Part shown: piece after piece, positions 61,701 to 64,000 of the stretch
How the letters are laid out: each line of letters starts with the position of its first letter
How positions within the stretch are numbered: the first letter of the stretch is position 1
Program-made: the position numbers and the translations under genes
Origin: Anaeramoeba ignava
Taxonomy: Eukaryota > Metamonada > Anaeramoebidae
DNA length: 64,000 nucleotides
Assembly: GCA_028826165.1 (NCBI GenBank)
Contig: JAPDFW010000057.1
Span: 62,001 to 126,000, forward strand
Direction: 5' to 3'
Notes under the pieces: generated by a model
Told to the model about the DNA's origin: nothing
The model's input: only the letters and a program-made list of their open reading frames with translations
Database searches by the model: none

Positions 61701-64000
61701 CCATCTCCCGAATTGCAAATTTTGACACTGTTCTTCAATAAAATCGCCAGGATATCCTCAAGTTCGTCACGGATTGCGTAATGTAGCGCCCCGTTACCAT
61801 CCTTATCTAGCAGATTGATATCCGCTCCGTTGTGGATGAGGAGATTAACAATCTTTGGCTTGTTCACTTCAATTGCATACATCAACGGCGTCCGTCCGAT
61901 ATCATCTCTAGCATCGATATCCAAGACAAGTCCGCTGCCAAATAGGTTCTGTAGAAACCCAAGATGACTCCGCTCAACCGCCTCGTGAAGCGGCGTCTTC
62001 AAATCCTGATCAGTAATGTTTGGGTTTCCTCCGAAATCAAGAAGTATTTGGAAAATCTCAAAGTTATCTTGTTGTGCTGCCATATTTAGTGCGGTTGTTC
62101 CTTCGCGGTTTTTTGTATTCATATCAAAATTAGTTGCTGCTATTGCTCTTGTGATCTCCATCTGATTGTGGATCACTGAAAGATGCAGCGCGCTATTCCC
62201 ATCTCCGTCCTCCTTTGTTAGGCTTGCCCCGTTTGTTATCAATAGTGTTGCTATTGAGTAATTTCCGTTAATTATTGAGATGTGAAGTGGTGTATATTTA
62301 TTTCCATTTATTGAGTCAAGATCTGCTCCTTGGCTAATTAATATTTGTGTGATTTCGAATCTGTTATGTATAGTTGCCAGATGGATTGGTTTATTTCCAT
62401 CACTATCGAAATCTAAAAATTTCATAAATATTTAAAATATTTAATATTTAAAAATATTTAAAATATTTAATAAAATATTTAATATTTAACAAAAAATATT
62501 TAATATTTAATAAAAAATATTTAATATTTAAATATTCACCTTCAATTTCTGATCTTTTTTTGAATAACTTCTTCACTTTTTGTACATTCCCATGTTTCAC
62601 ATACTCATGAATAGCGCTTCTTGCTCCTTTCTCAATCAATAAAGTGCATACTTCATGATGCTTATTCATTTGTGCTAAAGTTAATGGTGTTTTTCTTTTT
62701 GCATTTGTTGATTTCATAGAAAGTCCATGATCAACTAAAAATTCAACTGCTAAAATTTTCCCATTTTCACTGGCATAATGAAGTGCATTACTTTTTTCTT
62801 TGGAAAAAGACTTCAATTTGAGTTTCAATTTAGAAAACATTTCTAACATCTCTACATGTCCATATTTAGCTGCTAAATGAACAGGAGTAAATCCTTCTTT
62901 GTTTTTTGTATAAAAATTTTTTATTTTATATTTTTTGATTAAATATTCGCATGCTTCAATACTGTTAGCAACTACTCCAACATGGAGCGGGAGATAACCA
63001 TCAGGATCAGCAATCTCAATAATATTTTTTGAGCTTTCACATAAAATAGAAACAATTTCTGTGTAATTTAAATGCATAGCCCAATGAAGAGGTGTCCTAT
63101 TTTAAAATTTTAGATTTAAATATTTTATAAATGAATATTAATTTTAATTTTAATTTTAATTTTAATTTTAATTTTGTAAATGAATTTTAATTTTAATTTT
63201 AATTTTAATTTTAATTTTTATTTTGATTTTAATTTTAATTTTAATTTTAATTTTAATTTTAATTTTAATTTTAATTTTAATTTTAATTTTGTAAATGAAT
63301 ATTAATTTTAATTTTAATTTTAATTTTAATTTTAATTTTGATTTTATAAATGAATTTTAAATTTAATTATAATTTTAGATTTGGTTTTAATTTTATAAAT
63401 GAATTTTAATTTTAATTTGATAAATGAATTTTAATTTTAATTTGATTTTAATTTTAATTTTGATTTTAATTTTAATTTTAATTTTGATTTTAATTTTAAT
63501 TTTATAAATGAATTTTAATTATAATTTTAATTTTAATTTTAATTTTAATTTTAATTTTAATATTGATTTTAATTTTGTAAATGAATTTTAATTTTTATAA
63601 AATAATTTTTATTGTAAATTATTTTAATCAAACTCAAAAAAAAAAAAAGAGGAAAAAATAAAAAGTTTGTCAAAATTTGTTAAAAAATAATAAAAATACC
63701 ATCCTTTCTGGTCTTTTAATGTTGGATCGGCTAATTCTTGTATCAAAAGTTTGACAAACTTTTCTTTTTTTGAAATAACACTTATATGTAAAGCTGATAA
63801 AGAAGTTTCACCTTCTTGTTCATTAATTCTTATTCCTTTTTTGATTAGAAGTTGACATATTTCATACTGATCAGAACGAATTGCAATATGTAAAGCATTT
63901 TGTCCTTTTTGGTTCGGTGTGTTTATATTATAATTAAAGGATCCATTCGATAACGTTTCTTTTACAATTTCAAAATCTCCGTTTTCACAAAATTGATGAA
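58709..64000 (-). CDS. Ankyrin-repeat RhoGEF (DH-PH) protein 2, 5' end outside window
   Basis: Three exons are visible (63700-64000 and beyond, 62540-63096, 58709-62412), giving 1,519 residues. Junctions rebuild ankyrin motifs (DQKGW|TPLHW; SEIE|DFDSDGNKPIHLA). At least seventeen ankyrin repeats precede a DH domain (LEILETERSYVQILELL, LIKPVQRIPQYSLLLEKVL) and a PH-like domain (HLFLFSDYLIICNTKSK ... LIETWRTAL). A Ser/Lys-rich loop with SKSRSSKSRS repeats sits inside the PH region. A C-terminal extension of about 100 residues has no recognised fold. The DH domain is uninterrupted here, unlike in protein 1. Likely a Rho guanine-exchange factor. The last codons are slightly uncertain: a one-base shift near 58745 would give an alternative, also plausible, C-terminus. 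Confidence 0.9.
63097..63699 (-). repeat. TTTTAA / TTTTATAAATGAA repeat intron of ankyrin-RhoGEF 2
   Basis: 603-bp intron with TTTTAA hexamers and GTAAATGAA or ATAAATGAA blocks, the same composite pattern as 22664-23400. The neighbouring intron 62413-62539 is short and made of TTTAATATTTAA units. Confidence 0.83.

Noticed and set aside
1-64000. Transposon or retroelement remnants
   Set aside because: No reverse transcriptase, transposase, terminal inverted repeats or long terminal repeats were recognised; the 3.64-kb duplicated block is explained by gene conversion or segmental duplication.
1-64000. tRNA, rRNA or other structured RNA genes
   Set aside because: No cloverleaf-like GC-rich segments or rRNA motifs seen in the spacers, which are short or simple-sequence.

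Overview
The window looks like nuclear DNA of an AT-rich, intron-bearing free-living protist. The gene set is eukaryotic: cyclin Y, a RAD6-type E2 enzyme, COMMD3, exocyst Sec5, a MAN1/Heh-type nuclear-membrane protein, and Rho/Arf regulators carrying ankyrin, calponin-homology, DH, PH and BTB domains. The Asn/Lys/Gln-rich linkers and the heavy investment in ankyrin and RhoGEF proteins suggest an amoeboid lineage (Anaeramoeba- or amoebozoan-like). That placement is inference only. The standard code fits, with TAA, TAG and TGA all acting as stops, and introns are GT-AG.

Layout. 1-499: 3' part of a PLAC8 gene (-). 967-1119: a 50-residue ORF (-). 1362-4531: cyclin Y (-, 6 exons). 4928-5647: unrecognised protein (-). 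5833-7249: secreted nitrilase-family amidohydrolase (+). 7461-15796: giant adhesin with a seven-bladed FG-GAP propeller and fibronectin-like modules (-, two frame breaks). 16713-23729: ankyrin-RhoGEF-PH (-). 23858-25073: RAD6-like E2 (+). 25253-31414: intact adhesin paralogue (-). 31918-38519: COMMD3 (-). 38595-43347: ankyrin-BTB gene with about one exon per ankyrin repeat (-). 44740-48186: Sec5 (-). 48303-54771: CH-DH-PH-PH-ArfGAP-PH protein (+). 54924-57241: MAN1/Heh-type protein (-). 58709-64000: second ankyrin-RhoGEF-PH gene, cut by the window edge (-).

The gene layout is compact. Divergent pairs are 116-185 bp apart and convergent pairs 152-211 bp apart. By contrast, at least ten introns and two spacers are filled with tandem A/T repeats of 6, 11 or 12 bp. 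Each tract has its own consensus. The extreme case is a 5.94-kb intron inside COMMD3, whose coding sequence is only 576 bp.

A second theme is recent recombination. The 5' halves of the two adhesins and their upstream DNA (about 3.64 kb) are nearly identical with no coding indels, while their 3' halves are diverged. The downstream half of the intact paralogue is visibly GC-richer, so that gene is a mosaic. Functionally the window is rich in cell-surface adhesion and small-GTPase/exocytosis regulators, but nothing shows that these genes are co-regulated.
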